31,137 nucleotides of DNA from an uncultured Flavobacteriaceae bacterium (GCA_945788155.1 CALZKX010000132.1:1-31137), one strand, 5' to 3'. Counted from the stretch's first letter, positions 1-7,983 are shown. The notes: generated by a model not told the origin, from the letters alone. Made by a program: numbers and translations.

Positions 1-141
1 GTGGTTTTAAATTTTGAATGCCGCTCTAAGGATGATGCACTATTTCTTGAAAAATTTATTAAAAGGATGAAAAGCAGGAAGTTCATCACAAAGGTAATCA
101 AAGACCCATCTATTTTAACAGATATTCTACAAAATAGGTAA
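1..141 (+). CDS. GIY-YIG nuclease-like protein, C-terminal part
   Basis: The window opens inside a reading frame that runs to TAA at 139-141; 46 residues are visible and the start lies upstream. The visible part contains the pattern DALFLEKFIKRMKSRKFI followed by a short polar tail. This resembles the C-terminal helix of small single-domain GIY-YIG (UPF0213-type) proteins, in which an 'E-K-x-I/L-K-x-x-K-S-R-K' stretch follows the nuclease core. The catalytic GIY-YIG motif itself would be outside the window, so activity cannot be judged. A rho-independent terminator follows 48 bp downstream. Family assignment is from pattern memory of a short fragment and could be wrong. Confidence 0.5.
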   Translation: MVLNFECRSKDDALFLEKFIKRMKSRKFITKVIKDPSILTDILQNR

Positions 142-188
142 CATGTTTCCCTGGTTCCTCCGACGCTTCGGAGCTGGAGGTACCACTT

Positions 189-224
189 AAAAACCCTGAA
201 ACTTTAATGCTTTCAGGGGTTTTT
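189..224 (+). terminator. Rho-independent terminator after the GIY-YIG-like gene
   Basis: CCCTGAAA (194-201) pairs with TTTCAGGG (211-218) across a 9-nt loop, with flanking A and T runs extending the stem and giving a U-rich tail. A smaller perfect hairpin, CTCCGA-CGCT-TCGGAG at 158-173, lies just before it. Together they close the transcription unit entering from the left edge. Confidence 0.8.
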
Positions 225-291
225 GTTTTATAATTATTTACTTCGTTAGTTTAAGCATTAAGCTTATTTTTGAACTCATGGACATCTCAAA

Positions 292-381
292 ATGAATTTA
301 ATAAAATTCATTTTTATATTACTCATTATCAATATTTTATCGACAACAAGAGCACTAACCAATAAAAGTATTTCACGTTAA
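292..381 (+). other. Short signal-peptide-like ORF, probable gene remnant
   Basis: An ATG-started frame of 29 codons begins MNLIKFIFILLIINIL, ends at TAA (379-381), and looks like an isolated export signal with nothing exported behind it. Its first codons overlap an AT-rich inverted repeat (289-299 pairing with 304-314), so the hydrophobic look may partly be an accident of AT-rich palindromic DNA. No promoter or ribosome-binding signal was evident. It is recorded because the 273-bp spacer 142-414 holds nothing else besides the terminator. Confidence 0.15.
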
Positions 382-414
382 TTTAGGCCAGTTAGACCCT
401 TACTATTTAAAAAA

Positions 415-1368
415 CTAAGAAATTGCTTTCTCGCCTAATTGAAGTAGCATTTCATTGGTAATCGCCTCTAAATCATAATCATGCTCCCAGTACCAATCTT
501 GTCTTGCAGCAGTATCATCAATAGAATTTGGCCATGAATTTGCTATTTTTTGTCTAAAGTCTGGTGTATAGCTAATAGTAAACTCTGGGAGTTGCTTAGC
601 AATTTGTGTTGCCAATTGTTTTGGTGTAAAGCTTATAGCCGACAAATTATATGACGATCTAATTTTTACATCTTCAGGATTTGCATTCATAATATCCAAG
701 GTTGCCTTAACGGCATCATCCATAAACATCATTGGTAATGCTGTGTATTCGGTTAAAAAACAATCGTAATGCCCTTCATTTATTGCTTTATGAAAAATAT
801 CGATGGCATAATCGGTGGTGCCTCCTCCTGGCAAAGTTTTCCAACTAATAATTCCTGGATATCTAATGCTTCTAACATCAACATCATAATTATTATGATA
901 GTACTCACACCAACGCTCACCAACTTGTTTGGTAATACCATAAACCGTTGTTGGTTCCATAATGGTTCGTTGTGGTGTGTTTATTTTTGGTGTTGTAGGG
1001 CCAAAAACAGCAATACTAGATGGCCAAAACACCTTGCTTATAACTTTATCTTTTGCTAAATTAAGTACATTTAATAAAGAGGTCGTGTTTAGGTTCCATG
1101 CTTTTTGAGGAAACTTTTCGCCAGTAGCACTTAATAAAGCTGCCATTAAATACACTGTATCGACATTGTGTTTTTTAATACAGTGTTTAATTTGCTTCAA
1201 GCTTTTGGCGTCAATAATTTCGAAAGGTCCAGATGCAACAAGTTCTGGGTTATTCTCTCTTATATCACTTGCAATTACATTTTCAGTGCCTAGTTCCAAT
1301 CTTAATCTATTGGTCAATTCAGAACCTATTTGACCACAGGCTCCAATAATTAAAATTTTTGATATCAT
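415..1368 (-). CDS. tdh: L-threonine 3-dehydrogenase, short-chain (GalE-like) type
   Basis: This 317-residue protein is an extended short-chain dehydrogenase that would oxidise L-threonine to 2-amino-3-ketobutyrate with NAD+, in the cytoplasm. The Rossmann motif GACGQIG is at residues 9-15, right after the first beta strand. The catalytic region shows Ser117/118 and the Tyr143-x-x-x-Lys147 pair (YGITK). The length matches the approximately 310-residue GalE-like threonine dehydrogenases known from psychrophilic flavobacteria, rather than the zinc-dependent alcohol-dehydrogenase type. The ATG at 1366-1368 sits directly before the Rossmann fold. It is transcribed alone, divergently from the lipoprotein gene at 1488. 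A generic NAD-dependent epimerase is the main alternative, but the whole sequence reads like the threonine dehydrogenase group. Confidence 0.85.
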   Translation of the reverse strand: MISKILIIGACGQIGSELTNRLRLELGTENVIASDIRENNPELVASGPFEIIDAKSLKQIKHCIKKHNVDTVYLMAALLSATGEKFPQKAWNLNTTSLLNVLNLAKDKVISKVFWPSSIAVFGPTTPKINTPQRTIMEPTTVYGITKQVGERWCEYYHNNYDVDVRSIRYPGIISWKTLPGGGTTDYAIDIFHKAINEGHYDCFLTEYTALPMMFMDDAVKATLDIMNANPEDVKIRSSYNLSAISFTPKQLATQIAKQLPEFTISYTPDFRQKIANSWPNSIDDTAARQDWYWEHDYDLEAITNEMLLQLGEKAIS

Positions 1369-1388
1369 TATTTAGCTTTATTCGTTTT

Positions 1389-1396
1389 CAAAAATA
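1389..1396 (-). promoter_or_regulatory. Predicted -7 box for tdh
   Basis: The minus strand reads TATTTTTG here, an exact TAnnTTTG match for the Bacteroidota housekeeping -7 element, 21 bp upstream of the tdh ATG. No clear -33 TTG was found at the usual distance, so strength is uncertain. Confidence 0.45.
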
Positions 1397-1457
1397 ACAA
1401 GATTTTGAGCATTGTATGAAAATAACATAAAAACTTTTTACAATGCGGCTTTAACAA

Positions 1458-1465
1458 TATATTTG
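1458..1465 (+). promoter_or_regulatory. Predicted -7 box for the 1488 lipoprotein gene
   Basis: TATATTTG is an exact TAnnTTTG match. The expected transcription start, several bases downstream, falls at or beyond the in-frame GTG at 1467. That makes GTG an unlikely start and favours the ATG at 1488. Confidence 0.55.
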
Positions 1466-1487
1466 TGTGATTCTAAGTTTTGTTTAT

Positions 1488-2024
1488 ATGTCAAAATTAT
1501 ATTTGATTTTTTTTCGTTTTTTCTTATTAGTATTACTGGTTATTAATATTCAATGTAAAAAAACTGAAGACACCCAATTAACAAAAGATCAAGAAACATC
1601 TATTGAGTTTACCAAAATCACTTCCCAAGAAATAAAAGATATTAAGTTTACCGAATATGCTCTAAGTGATTTAGCCAAAAAGGAAGTTGCTAATTGGGCA
1701 AAATTCAAGGATTTGGATGTTGAAATTGAAAACTTAAAAAATGGCTCTATCTCTTTTTTTAAAGACGATAAAGCTATTCTTCAAGGTCTTATTGCTGATC
1801 TTAAAAATGAAACTCCTCAAAGCTTAAATAGATCGTCCATTATCGTTCGCCTTTCGGTATTAGAAACAACGATGTATAAATTTGATGAAACTATAAATTT
1901 GCAAAGTTCTTCAAAAGAAGCCATTATTAAAGATATAGAAAACCTTCTTTTAGCTTATAATAACTTTGTTTATCAAATAAACAAGGTTATTGAAAAAGAG
2001 TCTCATAACATAATAAAACCATGA
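1488..2024 (+). CDS. Small putative lipoprotein of unknown function
   Basis: The product from ATG 1488 is 178 residues. It opens with Lys and a strongly hydrophobic stretch (residues 4-20), then reaches Cys23 in the context INIQC-KKTED. The -1 Gln is an imperfect lipobox. Cys followed by basic then acidic residues resembles Bacteroidota lipoproteins, some of which go to the cell surface. The rest is helical and highly charged, rich in Lys, Glu and Asp, with no recognised domain. A frame extending to GTG 1467 exists, but the predicted promoter overlaps it. It is transcribed alone, and a long palindrome begins 2 bp after the stop and could terminate it. Function is not recognised. Confidence 0.65.
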   Translation: MSKLYLIFFRFFLLVLLVINIQCKKTEDTQLTKDQETSIEFTKITSQEIKDIKFTEYALSDLAKKEVANWAKFKDLDVEIENLKNGSISFFKDDKAILQGLIADLKNETPQSLNRSSIIVRLSVLETTMYKFDETINLQSSSKEAIIKDIENLLLAYNNFVYQINKVIEKESHNIIKP

Positions 2025-2025
2025 G

Positions 2026-2150
2026 GCCGTCTTAAAAGTAATCAAGAACCATAATTTATCATATTGAGCGCAGTCGAAGAATCTTAAATATGATTATGAT
2101 AGATATTTCGACTGTGCTCAGAATGACACAAAAAACTACTTTTAAGGCAG
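2026..2150. repeat. Long imperfect palindrome, GTCATTCTGAG-type dispersed repeat (copy A)
   Basis: Outer arms 2026-2040 (GCCGTCTTAAAAGTA) and 2137-2150 (TACTTTTAAGGCAG) pair. Inside them, 2063-2084 (ATTGAGCGCAGTCGAAGAATCT, 22 nt by position) pairs with 2101-2126. The same architecture, with the same inner core, recurs at 17054-17212. A U-rich run follows the right arm, so it may also serve as terminator for the lipoprotein gene. Confidence 0.7.
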
Positions 2151-2164
2151 TTTTATATTTTATT

Positions 2165-2381
2165 AATTAACGTGAGTTAGATATAACTAAAAGTATATAG
2201 TCAAAATATAATTACTTGATTGTTAGTATGATATGTGTTTATTTATTGTAAACACTCTCCTTGCTCCTCCCTCAAGGGAGGAATTCCCAAAGATGACATT
2301 GTCCCCTTGAGGGGACTTTAGGGGTGTTTTTATTTCAATCAGCTTATAGTCAATGACTTTTATATCGAACTCACGTTAATT
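2165..2381. repeat. 217-bp inverted-repeat element with nested hairpins, MITE-like
   Basis: Terminal arms 2165-2186 and 2360-2381 are 22-bp inverted repeats with one mismatch (core AACGTGAGTT). Nested inside is a second palindromic unit (2250-2330) bounded by AAACAC and GTGTTT. It contains hairpins TCCTCCC-TCAA-GGGAGGA (2265-2282, within one base) and GTCCCC-TTGA-GGGGAC (2301-2316). The right arm runs over the stop codon of the neighbouring TPR gene (2376-2378). No coding capacity is apparent. Confidence 0.65.
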
Positions 2382-3080
2382 ATCTTTTTTAACTGGTGAT
2401 GATGGATTTTTTCTAGCTTCCAAAGCATTTTTACTTAACAATGCTATGTTAAAATTTGGTGCTAAAGTAATTGCTTGATCCAATAAAGCAATAGCACCAT
2501 CTAAATCGCTTTGATTTAATTTGAATTTTGCCAATCCTTTTAAATATATAAATGCGGCTTTTGCAGGAACTTGATAAGGTGTTTGCGAATCGTAATATGT
2601 ACGCACTTCATCATCCTTGGAATTAGCAATACCATATTCAATATTTACTGTGGCTCCAGCCATATCGTTTATTTGAATTTTAAGATCTGCCAATTCATAA
2701 GCAATCATGATATTTGGTGTTCTTTTAAACAATTCCTCAAAGTGTACTAAAGCTTTTTGTGGTTCGTTTAAAGCTTGTAAACTAACTGCTTTAACTTCTA
2801 CTGCCATGTTAGAATCGTTGGTATTTGCATCAATTCCTAAAGTATTTAAAGCTTGCATGTGTTTACCACCATTCATATACAACACTGCTAAAGTGTCTAA
2901 TCTTGCTTGGCTAGGTGATAAAACATTTAAGTGGGTTAAAGCATTAATAACACCTTGCATATCTCCTTGTTTTTTCATTTGTGCATAATATGCTTCGTAG
3001 TGCTTTAACAGCTCAGGATTAGTCTGTGCACTAGCTTGAAATACAACTGCTAATAATAAAATTCCTATAACTTTTTTCAT
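2376..3080 (-). CDS. Exported TPR-repeat protein of unknown function
   Basis: The product is 234 residues and starts with a classical signal peptide (MKKVIGILLLAVVFQASA, then Gln), so it should be released into the periplasm or held by another protein. The mature part is made of paired helices typical of tetratricopeptide repeats, for example QGVINALTHLNVLSP near residues 42-56, ALVHFEELFKRTPNI near 110-124, and a C-terminal repeat with GAIALLDQAITLAPNF. TPR scaffolds mediate protein contacts, and no catalytic residues are visible. Upstream lies a pair of motifs with exactly the same span as at another exported-protein gene (14722-14779), suggesting shared control. Its stop codon is inside the arm of a repeat element. 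Confidence 0.7.
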   Translation of the reverse strand: MKKVIGILLLAVVFQASAQTNPELLKHYEAYYAQMKKQGDMQGVINALTHLNVLSPSQARLDTLAVLYMNGGKHMQALNTLGIDANTNDSNMAVEVKAVSLQALNEPQKALVHFEELFKRTPNIMIAYELADLKIQINDMAGATVNIEYGIANSKDDEVRTYYDSQTPYQVPAKAAFIYLKGLAKFKLNQSDLDGAIALLDQAITLAPNFNIALLSKNALEARKNPSSPVKKDN

Positions 3081-3110
3081 GTGTTTGTGTTTGTTTTATC
3101 TATTGTTAAC

Positions 3111-3168
3111 ATGTAACATCTACAACATTATTTTGCTATGCAACTTAATTTAATAGTGGATGTTTCAT
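3111..3168 (-). promoter_or_regulatory. Paired ATGAAACATC/GATGTTACAT motif, copy 1
   Basis: On the coding (minus) strand ATGAAACATC (3168-3159) is followed after 38 bp by GATGTTACAT (3120-3111), an inverted pair with one mismatch. The downstream motif ends 30 bp before the TPR ATG. A second copy with the same motifs and the same 58-bp span lies upstream of the gene at 14692. No TAnnTTTG box is present here, so this may mark a differently controlled promoter. Confidence 0.4.
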
Positions 3169-3235
3169 CTCAAATAATTTAAGGGTTCAAAACTAAACAA
3201 TTAACTGAAACAATAGTAATGCCAAAGACTAAATT

Positions 3236-5557
3236 TTAGTTAATATCTATTGTTTTGGTAACGATAACAGCATCGTTTAAAATAAAGGGTTTCGGTATCA
3301 TTTCTCTGGTTCTTTTAGGAACAGTAAATAATTTGTTTGATAATAAATCGAAAGATGATTCGTAAATTTTAAGTTGTGTTTTTTGGTTTTTTGGAACTGT
3401 AAAGTTTAAGTTTAACGAATCGTTATCTGATACATAATAACTAAACAGCCTTGTGCTTCTTCTGTTTTCGAAAGCGAAGCCTTCTGCGTTAGGTTTATGT
3501 ACTTTAACACCGTTTGCTTCAAAATTCTTAAACTTAATTTCTTTGTTTGCATATACATCAAATCTATTTATTCGTCTTTGTTGAACAATAGACATATTAA
3601 TATGTCTCAAATTATTGATAATAGTGTCTTTATTTATGGTAACTTTAGATTGTGGTATTTGTTTCACTTCGGTGTTTTTTGTGTAGGTAAACCCAGAATT
3701 ATACTTGCTACTAAATGTATCGCCCTCTTTACTATATTCAACCTCATCACTCAAAAAGGTTTTGGTCCAATCATCAAGCACAGCATCATAAGTTGCCCAA
3801 TATGCTGTATTGGTATCTGTATTTAAAACATAGACCAAGCTATTTGGTTTAGGTCGTTCTTCATTAAAGTTAGATTTAAATTGTGCCGAAATCAAAAAAT
3901 AAAAAGCTATTAAAAACAGGACATAAGCCAAACGTTTTTTATGCTTAAAGAAACCGAATAGTGATATCATTAACCCAAAGATTAAGGCAACTAGCAACAT
4001 TGATACCAGTTTGACTGAAATTGAAATAGCTCCAATCTTCATAAAAAATCCCAAAGCAACCGGAAAGAGTTTTATAAAAGGACTAAAAATTAACAACAAC
4101 GGAACACACAAAACAGCCATTAATACCAAGTTTGGTTTTTGTTGTTTTATAAGAACAAACAAACTAATTAACCCAAAATAAACTGGAATAATAAAAAAGC
4201 CAGCACCTTTTAAATATTGTGCCACTAAAGCACTTATTATGAACCAAATTACCATTGGAGCCACTAATAATGATGCTGTATTATCTTCTTTATAAAATTT
4301 GCTATAAATCCATGCACAAATACCAATTGCTACCAAACTAAACGCTGCGATATACATATAGCCATTATAGGTAAACCCATGTAGCATTTCGGAATACTGA
4401 GGGTTAAGTAATTTGATAATTTCCCAGAGAACAAAGCCCACGACCAAACAACCAATAATAGAAACAAATAAAGGCACAAAGCCTTTAAAGACATCTTTTG
4501 TAATTAATCGGGATGTCTTAAATCCATAAAAAACAAGAGCAATAAATAGTAATACAGCAACAAAAAACATTGGCCATATTAAAGAATAGCTATACACTAC
4601 AGTTTTAAATAATGGTACGTTAAAATAAACGTTATCTTCTGTACTCTTTAGATTACTTAAATCTGCATCAGAAAAATAGTGCAATAAAGGCATTAAATAA
4701 GAGCCTTGATGCTCTAATGTATTTCTATCTAAACGCTCAAAAGTATCGTTGGCTGTATGATAATCGTAGTGGTCGTCTATAAAAGCAAAATTAAAACTCT
4801 CTATATTGCCATCTTCTCTAAATCGTGTCGCATCAGTATCGTTTGGTAATAATTTGTAAACACTATAAATTAAGGAATAAGCCACTGGATATGACGGATT
4901 AGCTTTTACAAACTCCTCTGCAAGCTTAGCATTTCCACCATTGGTTTCTGGCCACATTACAACTGGACCACCACTTCCTCTTGCTTCAAAATTTAGCACT
5001 AAGCCAACATCTTTTGCCCAAAGGTGCTTGTTAGCAAAAATATCTGCACCATTAAGCCCTAATTCTTCGGCATCTGTAATGAGGATAATAATATCATTTT
5101 TTGGCTGTTTTCCAGTATTTAAAAATGCTCTTAAACTCTCAAGTATTGTAACAACTCCAGAGCCTGCATCACTAGCTCCAAGGGATGAATGTGGTGCGCT
5201 ATCATAATGAGATAATAAGAGTAGTGCTTTTGTATTATCACTCCCTTTTATTCTTGCGATAATGTTTTTTGGTTTAGATAAATTTCCCCATTCCCTCATT
5301 GAGAAGCGTTCTTGAATTTCGACATTTAATCCAAGTGCTTCTAACTCATTTACAATATAGTTTCTAACTTTTGCATGTGCATCGCTGCCAACATAATGTG
5401 GTTCTTTGGAGATTTCTTTGAGATGAATTAAAGCTCTTTCGGTTGAAAATTCATTCTTATTGGTATTTAAATCTGATATTTTTGTAGGCATTAATGCTGA
5501 AAAACTCCAGTATACAGCAACAATTAACAACAATAGTGCTATTGTTTTTTTTATCAT
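3236..5557 (-). CDS. M28-family metallopeptidase with multi-pass membrane domain
   Basis: This 773-residue protein has one N-terminal membrane anchor (residues about 4-20), an extracytoplasmic M28 aminopeptidase domain (about 35-300), a block of about eight or nine membrane helices (about 315-560), and a soluble C-terminal domain. Two-zinc site residues are visible: His117 and Asp119 in SHYD, Asp130 in SDAGSG, the general base Glu164 and ligand Glu165 in DAEELG, Glu191 in FEARG, and His267 in DYHT. The full set suggests an active enzyme removing N-terminal amino acids from peptides outside the cytoplasm. The architecture resembles the ERMP1/Fxna type of M28 proteins. The ATG at 5557 directly precedes the anchor. 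It appears to be transcribed alone; the 155-bp gap to the TPR gene contains its paired motif. Confidence 0.85.
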   Translation of the reverse strand: MIKKTIALLLLIVAVYWSFSALMPTKISDLNTNKNEFSTERALIHLKEISKEPHYVGSDAHAKVRNYIVNELEALGLNVEIQERFSMREWGNLSKPKNIIARIKGSDNTKALLLLSHYDSAPHSSLGASDAGSGVVTILESLRAFLNTGKQPKNDIIILITDAEELGLNGADIFANKHLWAKDVGLVLNFEARGSGGPVVMWPETNGGNAKLAEEFVKANPSYPVAYSLIYSVYKLLPNDTDATRFREDGNIESFNFAFIDDHYDYHTANDTFERLDRNTLEHQGSYLMPLLHYFSDADLSNLKSTEDNVYFNVPLFKTVVYSYSLIWPMFFVAVLLFIALVFYGFKTSRLITKDVFKGFVPLFVSIIGCLVVGFVLWEIIKLLNPQYSEMLHGFTYNGYMYIAAFSLVAIGICAWIYSKFYKEDNTASLLVAPMVIWFIISALVAQYLKGAGFFIIPVYFGLISLFVLIKQQKPNLVLMAVLCVPLLLIFSPFIKLFPVALGFFMKIGAISISVKLVSMLLVALIFGLMISLFGFFKHKKRLAYVLFLIAFYFLISAQFKSNFNEERPKPNSLVYVLNTDTNTAYWATYDAVLDDWTKTFLSDEVEYSKEGDTFSSKYNSGFTYTKNTEVKQIPQSKVTINKDTIINNLRHINMSIVQQRRINRFDVYANKEIKFKNFEANGVKVHKPNAEGFAFENRRSTRLFSYYVSDNDSLNLNFTVPKNQKTQLKIYESSFDLLSNKLFTVPKRTREMIPKPFILNDAVIVTKTIDIN

Positions 5558-5655
5558 TTTAGGAAGATTACTTAGTTTTTATAAAAGTAGTAAAATTCAA
5601 TTTAGAATAAGTCAGAAAAATTTAGTAACTTAAAAGACACACTAAATTGAATATT

Positions 5656-6120
5656 ATGGGAATAAAAAGCTTTCAAGGATCCAGGAGGATGCAACAAGAG
5701 GTTGAAACGTCTCCTATAAAGGTCAAGGATTACATGACCACGAATCTTATAACATTTAAACCAGATCAATCCATTGAAAACGTTATTGAAAAACTAATAA
5801 AGCACAGAATTTCAGGAGGTCCTGTTGTAAACGATAACCAAGAATTAATTGGAATTATATCTGAAGGTGATTGCATCAAACAGATAAGTGAAAGTCGATA
5901 TTACAACATGCCAATGGATCATAGAACCATTGAGCAATGCATGGTCAAAAATGTTGATACCATTGATGGTAATATGAATATTTTTGATGCAGCAAACAAA
6001 TTTTTGGATTCAAAACGCAGACGTTTTCCAATATTAGAAGATGGAAAGCTTGTAGGACAAATAAGCCAAAAAGATATTTTAAAAGCAGCCTTAAAACTTA
6101 AAGGGCATACCTGGAAATAA
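5656..6120 (+). CDS. Tandem CBS-domain protein
   Basis: From ATG 5656 the product is 154 residues. After a short basic leader come two CBS domains: the first begins near VKDYMTTNLITF and contains GGPVVNDNQELIGIISEGD, and the second begins near IEQCMVKNVDTI and contains RRFPILEDGKLVGQISQKD. CBS pairs bind adenosine nucleotides or S-adenosylmethionine and usually regulate a partner; none is fused here, so the partner is unknown. A TTG three codons upstream would extend the frame, but ATG followed by MGIKSFQG looks like the conserved start of the flavobacterial family. It converges with the gene at 6123, leaving only 2 bp between stop codons. Confidence 0.85.
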   Translation: MGIKSFQGSRRMQQEVETSPIKVKDYMTTNLITFKPDQSIENVIEKLIKHRISGGPVVNDNQELIGIISEGDCIKQISESRYYNMPMDHRTIEQCMVKNVDTIDGNMNIFDAANKFLDSKRRRFPILEDGKLVGQISQKDILKAALKLKGHTWK

Positions 6121-6122
6121 AG

Positions 6123-6851
6123 TTAAAATCTACTTCTTTTTTTAATTTTTAAAGGGAGATCTGTAATTATTAACTTTTCTTTTCCTTCACTTACCAGTTC
6201 TGCTATTTTAGAATAATGATAATCTGGAATTGGTTCGCTTAAAGTTTTCCATTTGGCAATTCCAGAAACCGTAATTTGCTCACCAATTTCAATAACACCT
6301 TCTTTATAACGAAGCGATTTATTAAAGCCCAAAAAGTTAAGAGAGTCAATATTATATTGTCGTAAAAGTGCTTCAAACTCTGGCGTTGGATCGTTAAAAG
6401 TTCCTGAAGACGTTTTTTTATCCTTTACCAAATAGCTTATATAATTTTTGGGTGATTGAGTAGGTCTCACAATCACAAAATCTCCATTGCTACTAATAAA
6501 GAATTCTTGTGTTTTCTCTTCTTTGATAACGGTTTTCCAATGCGAACTTTTGCCATTGCTTACACGTTTTTCAATTTTAATGGTGTAAAACACGCATTCT
6601 CTTCCGCTTAAAGGCGCAATTAATGGTGCTTTTACATGTAACGCTTTACCAGTCACTTTTGTAAGTTCACTAGTTTTTAAACCTGTTGCAGGTTTCAAAG
6701 GAATTTTAGATAGTTTTCTTAAAACCATTTGTTTGGCTGAAAAATAATACCCTAAAAATGCAATTAGACCAATAACCACTACTATTATTGGAATAATTAT
6801 CATCAATTCATTTGAAGTGACGAGTATCATATTAATGGTTATGTATAACAT
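6123..6851 (-). CDS. Membrane-anchored protein with GIDE-like domain
   Basis: The product is up to 242 residues. An N-terminal membrane helix (about residues 17-35) is followed by a soluble cytoplasmic region. The stretch AL-H-V-KAPLIAPLSGRECVFYTIKIEKR (split here; about residues 72-95) and the later beta-rich segments resemble the GIDE/BAM domain shared by bacterial membrane proteins and the mitochondrial ligase MULAN. There is no RING domain, so ubiquitin ligase activity is not implied. An internal ATG at 6830 would give a shorter start still ahead of the membrane helix; both are plausible. It is the last gene of the minus-strand operon that begins at 9806. The family call is tentative. Confidence 0.5.
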   Translation of the reverse strand: MLYITINMILVTSNELMIIIPIIVVVIGLIAFLGYYFSAKQMVLRKLSKIPLKPATGLKTSELTKVTGKALHVKAPLIAPLSGRECVFYTIKIEKRVSNGKSSHWKTVIKEEKTQEFFISSNGDFVIVRPTQSPKNYISYLVKDKKTSSGTFNDPTPEFEALLRQYNIDSLNFLGFNKSLRYKEGVIEIGEQITVSGIAKWKTLSEPIPDYHYSKIAELVSEGKEKLIITDLPLKIKKRSRF

Positions 6852-6885
6852 ATTAGTATATTGTTATGTTCTAATGTTACAGAGT

Positions 6886-7236
6886 CTATGAATCGCGTTT
6901 TACCAAAGCATAATAATCATTGTCTAAAGGTAAATACCCTTGGTCGTAAACAAAGTAGTAAACTGTTCCTGCCTTTGTGGTATAAATACTTGTAAAATAA
7001 TTAAAGTCGAAGCCTTTTTCAATCAATTTAGCACGTGAGGTTTTTGTTTTTTTATCTGGATTAAGGTCTTCCAGAATCCTATAATTTTTACGTAATCTAT
7101 TGTTAGTATTACGTATTAAATTTTTACTATCCTTATTAACTCTGTTGTTATAAGAATTTCTGCAAGCATCGCTACAAAATTTCTTATCTATACGACCTAC
7201 AATTTTATCGCCACACTCTGGACATATTTTTTTCAT
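6886..7236 (-). CDS. Small zinc-ribbon protein of unknown function
   Basis: The product is 116 residues and opens with a probable zinc knuckle: CPEC at residues 5-8 and CSDAC near 21-25, four cysteines suited to one zinc. A basic, Asn-rich stretch follows (NNRVNKDSKNLIRNTNNR), then an alpha/beta tail with aromatic residues (VYYFVYDQGYLPLDNDYYAL). The ATG overlaps the TGA of the upstream GNAT gene by 4 bp (7233-7236), a sign of translational coupling. Nucleic-acid binding would be a reasonable guess from the zinc ribbon and charge, but nothing proves it. Similar proteins are common in flavobacteria without assigned function. Confidence 0.7.
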   Translation of the reverse strand: MKKICPECGDKIVGRIDKKFCSDACRNSYNNRVNKDSKNLIRNTNNRLRKNYRILEDLNPDKKTKTSRAKLIEKGFDFNYFTSIYTTKAGTVYYFVYDQGYLPLDNDYYALVKRDS

Positions 7237-7982
7237 AACCCAAATTTTTTTCTTTTGTACCTAGCTTTGGCTCTTTCAATGGTTTTCTCACGATATTCAG
7301 GATCGTTATGATATCTGTTTTTTGCACGTTCAAGAGTTTTCTTATTATAATCTGGATCCTTTTGATAGCGTTCGCGATACAGTTTTTTTAACCGTTCTTT
7401 ATTTTTTAAATAGTACTTCTGCCTGGTTAATTTATTTTGTATTGCTTTATATTCTTCTTTCTGTAACTCATACCACGAAGCTCTTGTGCCTTCAAAATCA
7501 AAATCTTCAATATAATTTAATCCAATTTTTTGCAATACCTTATTTGATGCTATATTTTCTATTTCGGCTGCACCAACAATTAACTCCAAATTCAACTCCT
7601 TAAAGCCAAAATCTAGAGTAATTAATGATGATTCTGTAGCATATCCTTTTCCCCAAAAACGAGGTATAAACCTGTAACCAATATCATAAAAGTTTCTCTT
7701 GCCATTAAGCTCATCCTTCTTATCTGTGTTAAATTTTAAACCTGACCAACCCATAAAATCTCCCGAGGATTTTTCAATGGCTGCCCAACGACCAATGCCT
7801 CTTACTTCATATTGTTCTCTTATAGATTCTATGATTTTTTTAGATGCTTCTCTAGATTTTACAGGTTTTTTCCCTAAATGTTTATGTACAATAGGATTAG
7901 AGTCCAACTCAAACATACCTTCAATATCTGTTGGTAATATTTCTCTTAAAATAAGGCGTTCTGTTTCTGCAAATACTTTCAT
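7233..7982 (-). CDS. GNAT acetyltransferase with basic 18-residue-repeat tail
   Basis: From ATG 7982 the product is 249 residues; an upstream in-frame TTG at 7991 would overlap the preceding gene and is less likely. Residues about 1-170 form a RimJ/RimL-type N-acetyltransferase that transfers acetyl from acetyl-CoA to an amine. It begins TERLILREILPTD and carries the acetyl-CoA loop RFWGKGYATES. The substrate is unknown. After the fold, a very basic helical tail contains two near-identical 18-residue units, RYQKDPDYNKKTLERAKN and RYHNDPEYREKTIERAKA, then RYKRKK; a weaker unit precedes them. Such RYxxDPEY repeats are seen in some nuclease and phage-associated proteins, which suggests RNA or DNA contact. 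The stop overlaps the start of the zinc-ribbon gene. Confidence 0.8.
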   Translation of the reverse strand: MKVFAETERLILREILPTDIEGMFELDSNPIVHKHLGKKPVKSREASKKIIESIREQYEVRGIGRWAAIEKSSGDFMGWSGLKFNTDKKDELNGKRNFYDIGYRFIPRFWGKGYATESSLITLDFGFKELNLELIVGAAEIENIASNKVLQKIGLNYIEDFDFEGTRASWYELQKEEYKAIQNKLTRQKYYLKNKERLKKLYRERYQKDPDYNKKTLERAKNRYHNDPEYREKTIERAKARYKRKKFGL

Positions 7983-7983
7983 A

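Noticed and set aside
141..188. A tRNA 3' end or tmRNA remnant suggested by GGTTCCTCC and GGTACCACT
   Set aside because: No acceptor stem partner, anticodon arm or TTCGA T-loop was found; the sequence is better explained by a small hairpin before a terminator.
289..314. A second terminator at the AT-rich palindrome
   Set aside because: The stem is almost all A/T and would be too weak; the stronger terminator at 189-224 already ends the unit.
1467..1487. GTG start for the small lipoprotein
   Set aside because: It directly follows a perfect -7 box and would lie at or before the transcription start; ATG 1488 gives a normal signal sequence.
3130..3145. TGCTATGCAACT shared with the centre of the 19732-19893 element
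   Set aside because: A single 12-mer without the surrounding palindrome; treated as chance.
3497..5207. Plus-strand open frames inside the M28 peptidase gene
   Set aside because: They are antisense shadows with no signals of their own and unlikely composition.
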